A stretch of 7,737 nt of DNA from an uncultured Clostridia bacterium (GTDB lineage: Bacteria; Bacillota; Clostridia; Oscillospirales; Acutalibacteraceae). The notes below the pieces were generated by a model that saw only the letters and a program-made list of their open reading frames with translations, had not been told where the DNA came from and did no database searches. The stretch covers positions 1-7,737 of the forward strand of contig CAMFYM010000060.1 of NCBI GenBank assembly GCA_946002045.1, in the 5' to 3' direction. Of the stretch, positions 6,163 through 7,737 are shown piece by piece (positions within the stretch are counted from its first letter, which is position 1; each line of letters begins with the position of its first letter). The translations under genes and the position numbers were made by a program.

Positions 6163-6197
6163 CGTGTAGAAATCTGTATTTAAACTTTTTCTACACG
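6163..6197. repeat. 10-bp inverted repeat with a 15-base AT-rich loop
   Basis: Arms CGTGTAGAAA (6163-6172) and TTTCTACACG (6188-6197) are exact reverse complements. It lies 11 bp before the second 24-bp hairpin. Its role is unknown; it may mark an end or internal fold of the segment between the two hairpin copies. Confidence 0.5.
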
Positions 6198-6208
6198 ATG
6201 CGACAAAC

Positions 6209-6232
6209 GGCACTCTCAACAAAGAGAGTGCC
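6209..6232 (+). terminator. Hairpin copy 2, likely plus-strand terminator for ilvC
   Basis: The same 9-bp stem and AACAAA loop as at 5899-5922, here followed on the plus strand by TGTTTTGTTTATTTATG, a good T-rich tail. It should end ilvC transcripts that pass the first copy, about 330 bp after the ilvC stop. In the minus direction it is followed by GTTTGTCGC and would terminate poorly. Confidence 0.65.
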
Positions 6233-6244
6233 TGTTTTGTTTAT

Positions 6245-7579
6245 TTATGCTATTTTATCTGTGCCACCGTTGTTGCTTGATGCGTAGCCAATCCAGGTTG
6301 TGCCTGCGTTAAGCTTAACGGTATTTCCGTTTGCGTCCTTAATTTTGAGTAATCCGTTTTCAACAGTCCAGGTGATGTCGGTTGCTGTGCCAAGGCTGAT
6401 AAGCTTGCCCTTGCCACCTGCAAGCTCGTAGTTGCAATAAACCTCTGACCTGCCGGAGCCCTTGTAGTTTTCCTTAACTACATACTGTGTGTTATCGTAA
6501 AGAACGAGCAAATTCTTTCTTGCAACATCTGTTGCGTAGTCGGTGCAGTGATACATCTTATCATCAGCACTGTATGTCCAATCTCTTGTTCTTGTTCTTG
6601 AAGAAAAGGTTAATGCAAATGTTGCACATTGAGTGGTGCCAACCTCTTTCTCCTCCTCGTTAAATTCAAGCTTTGAAAGCTTGTTTTCGTTTACCTTTGT
6701 TCTGAATTTTGAATTTTTAATTGCATCAGGGAGCTTGTTACCGTAAAGCACGCCGGTGTGCTCTGATGATACACCCCTTGACTTATCTCTGCCAAACAAG
6801 CCTACACCGTCGCTGTATGCCATTTGGTTGATGTGGTCAACATTGTCTGTTTGGAAAACAGTGTTAGCACCAACATAGTTGCCCTTGCTGGAGCTTTGTC
6901 CCCAGTGAATAAAGATTGAATCAAACAACTGTGAGAATTTAATATAAGGTGGTCTTGCACTACGGATAGGACCGATTTGGTCGGGAACAGCAGTATAGTC
7001 AGCGTAGAACCAAAGCATTCTTGTTTCTCCACCTTCAACCTCGCCTTCAAGAATAATATCAGGTGGGTTTTTGCCGTCTGCAATACCCCATTGAGGTCTT
7101 GCAGGCTGTGAATTTTCAACAACTATTGCAACAGGTCTTTTGCCTAATGCTGCCTTGTTGAAATCTGTGCTGCCTGTAAGTGGGTTAACAACCTGAACAG
7201 GTGCCTGTGTAGTGGTGGTTGTGGTAGTGGTGGTCGTTGTGGTTGTAGGCTCCTCCTTTTTTGAATTTGCTACTGCAACGCAAACGCCCACAATAATAGC
7301 AATAGCAGCTATTATTGCAACGGCAATAATAATTATCTTCTTTTTGTTCATAGGTGGCTTACCGTTATCGTCAGATTTCCTTTCCGTAATATTTTCTGTC
7401 TGCTTTTCGCCTGTGTCATATGATTCGACGAGAGTGTTAAAATCAATATCGGCGTTGCCTTTCTCCCCTTGAGATGCCACAGCCTCCTCGTTTTTATCAG
7501 GCGACGGCGATATTTCTTTTTCCTCTAATTTGTATTTAAGCTCATTTAAAATATCGTCAATTTCATTTTGGTCTGACAT
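6245..7579 (-). CDS. DUF3048 (YerB-like) membrane-anchored extracytoplasmic protein
   Basis: A 444-residue protein of unknown biochemical role, probably acting on the outer face of the membrane. Residues 1-76 are acidic and polar with no signal sequence. A basic NKKK (78-81) precedes a membrane helix at about 82-105, then SKKEEP and a run of 13 Thr (112-124), which likely spans the wall or carries glycans. The DUF3048 N-terminal domain follows (about 132-285), with family hallmarks NPLTG, RPVAIVVENSQPARPQWGI, EGEVEGGETRML and IGPIRSARPP. The C-terminal domain (about 310-435) includes VLYDNTQYV and the closing TTWIGYA. Family members such as B. subtilis YerB are usually shorter lipoproteins; here there is no lipobox, and the anchor is a helix with a long cytoplasmic tail. 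The start at 7579 has only a modest AAAGG site 12 nt upstream. The next Met (residue 77) has no ribosome binding site and would delete the tail. Confidence 0.9.
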   Translation of the reverse strand: MSDQNEIDDILNELKYKLEEKEISPSPDKNEEAVASQGEKGNADIDFNTLVESYDTGEKQTENITERKSDDNGKPPMNKKKIIIIAVAIIAAIAIIVGVCVAVANSKKEEPTTTTTTTTTTTTTQAPVQVVNPLTGSTDFNKAALGKRPVAIVVENSQPARPQWGIADGKNPPDIILEGEVEGGETRMLWFYADYTAVPDQIGPIRSARPPYIKFSQLFDSIFIHWGQSSSKGNYVGANTVFQTDNVDHINQMAYSDGVGLFGRDKSRGVSSEHTGVLYGNKLPDAIKNSKFRTKVNENKLSKLEFNEEEKEVGTTQCATFALTFSSRTRTRDWTYSADDKMYHCTDYATDVARKNLLVLYDNTQYVVKENYKGSGRSEVYCNYELAGGKGKLISLGTATDITWTVENGLLKIKDANGNTVKLNAGTTWIGYASSNNGGTDKIA

Positions 7580-7581
7580 AG

Positions 7582-7644
7582 AATCACATTGCCTTTCCGA
7601 CTACCGTTATTAAAAATCACATTGTCCTGCCGTAGTCAAGCAGG
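7582..7644 (-). promoter_or_regulatory. Leader of the DUF3048 gene with direct repeats and small hairpins
   Basis: AATCACATTG occurs at 7582-7591 and 7615-7624, 33 bp apart, so the transcript would carry CAATGTGATT twice, each just after an AGG-type purine stretch. GACTAC (7599-7604) can pair with GTAGTC (7632-7637), and CCTGC (7626-7630) with GCAGG (7640-7644); the two stems overlap. This may be a regulatory leader affecting access to the AAAGG ribosome binding site, or simply a local duplication. No known riboswitch was recognised. Confidence 0.35.
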
Positions 7645-7669
7645 GCGTGAAGTAAATATAAACAGTGCA

Positions 7670-7698
7670 ATTATACACCCATAGTATTTACATATCCA
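7670..7698 (-). promoter_or_regulatory. Candidate promoter of the DUF3048 gene
   Basis: On the minus strand, TGGATA (7693-7698) and a perfect TATAAT (7670-7675) are 17 bp apart. Transcription would begin near 7663, giving a leader of about 84 nt. A second possibility lies slightly further upstream: an extended -10, TGGTATAAT (7700-7708), without a clear -35. Either or both may be used. Confidence 0.5.
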
Positions 7699-7737
7699 CA
7701 TTATACCACATATTGTTGTTAATTTCATCATATTTTT

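Larger units (their letters stand above)
5899..6232. repeat. 24-bp direct hairpin repeats bounding a 286-bp structured segment (possible insertion)
   Basis: The same 24-bp hairpin sequence occurs at 5899-5922 and 6209-6232 in the same orientation, 310 bp apart. The enclosed 286 bp is rich in inverted repeats. Outward of the pair both flanks are T-rich tails; inward neither is. This suits an ancestral bidirectional terminator duplicated around inserted DNA, for example a non-autonomous element or a recombination product. No transposase or terminal inverted repeats were recognised, so the mobile-element reading is only a hypothesis. Confidence 0.45.
5876..6244. other. Intergenic region between convergent genes, structured and without a convincing gene
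   Basis: This 369-bp gap separates the ends of ilvC and the DUF3048 gene. It holds two copies of a 24-bp hairpin and, between them, a 14-bp stem-loop, a 10-bp stem-loop and a smaller imperfect hairpin around a GTAC-loop-GTAC core. Reading frames exist on both strands (for example 5950-6183 plus), but none has a ribosome binding site, and they run through the stem-loops. I regard them as non-coding. Confidence 0.65.

Noticed and set aside
5950..6183. Open frame of 77 codons on the plus strand in the gap after ilvC
   Set aside because: It has no ribosome binding site and runs straight through the 14-bp stem-loop and part of the 10-bp inverted repeat. An equally open minus-strand frame gives a similar peptide because of the palindrome. 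It is better explained as structured non-coding or repeat DNA.
5899..6232. CRISPR array or insertion sequence with transposase
   Set aside because: There are only two copies of the repeat, 310 bp apart, and no transposase frame or terminal inverted repeats. At most it could be a non-autonomous element.
7212..7472. Plus-strand open frame starting with a poly-Val run opposite the DUF3048 gene
   Set aside because: The Val run is the antisense reading of the Thr codons in the linker. The sense-strand protein has clear family motifs, so the plus frame is a shadow.

Overview
The window looks like a chromosomal piece of a low-to-moderate GC Gram-positive anaerobe, most likely a gut Clostridia member (Ruminococcaceae/Oscillospiraceae-like). 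The reasons are the OmpR/HisKA pair with a Gram-positive sensor layout, a DUF815 AAA ATPase, a YerB-type DUF3048 protein, a short class I ketol-acid reductoisomerase, consensus sigma-A promoters and GGAGG-type ribosome binding sites. The lineage is inferred from gene types and style only. No rRNA, tRNA, CRISPR array or intact transposase was seen.

Left block (1-3898, all minus strand, read right to left): a DUF815 AAA ATPase (2666-3898), an OmpR-family response regulator (1850-2545), a membrane histidine kinase (331-1845) and the first 110 codons of a single-pass membrane protein that runs off the left edge (1-331). The last three are packed as an operon: a 4-nt gap between regulator and kinase, and a TAATG stop/start overlap between kinase and membrane protein. 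The partial protein has the N-terminal build of an HtrA-like envelope protease (Asn/Gln/Tyr-rich cytoplasmic tail, one membrane anchor, polar linker), which would make this an envelope-stress type module. Its protease domain lies outside the window.

Middle block (3899-5875, plus strand): a FadR-family GntR regulator (FCD effector domain, 4091-4747) followed by ilvC (4859-5875). The regulator diverges from the ATPase gene across 192 bp. It has its own extended -10 promoter with a very short leader. ilvC has a perfect-consensus promoter (TTGACA, 17 bp, TATAAT). Its leader carries a 27-bp palindrome whose core fits the FadR-family operator pattern TnGTnnnACnA. The simplest reading is local control of ketol-acid reductoisomerase, a branched-chain amino acid biosynthesis step, by the adjacent GntR protein. 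This would be a non-homologous counterpart of the IlvY-ilvC pair of enterobacteria.

Right block (5876-7737): the 369-bp gap between convergent ilvC and the DUF3048 gene has no convincing gene. It holds two identical 24-bp hairpins in direct orientation bounding a 286-bp structured segment with further stem-loops. Only the outward side of each hairpin has a T-rich tail, as though one bidirectional terminator had been split and duplicated by an insertion. After it comes a DUF3048 membrane protein (6245-7579, minus) with a cytoplasmic tail, one membrane helix and a 13-Thr linker. It is preceded by a leader with direct repeats and small hairpins.
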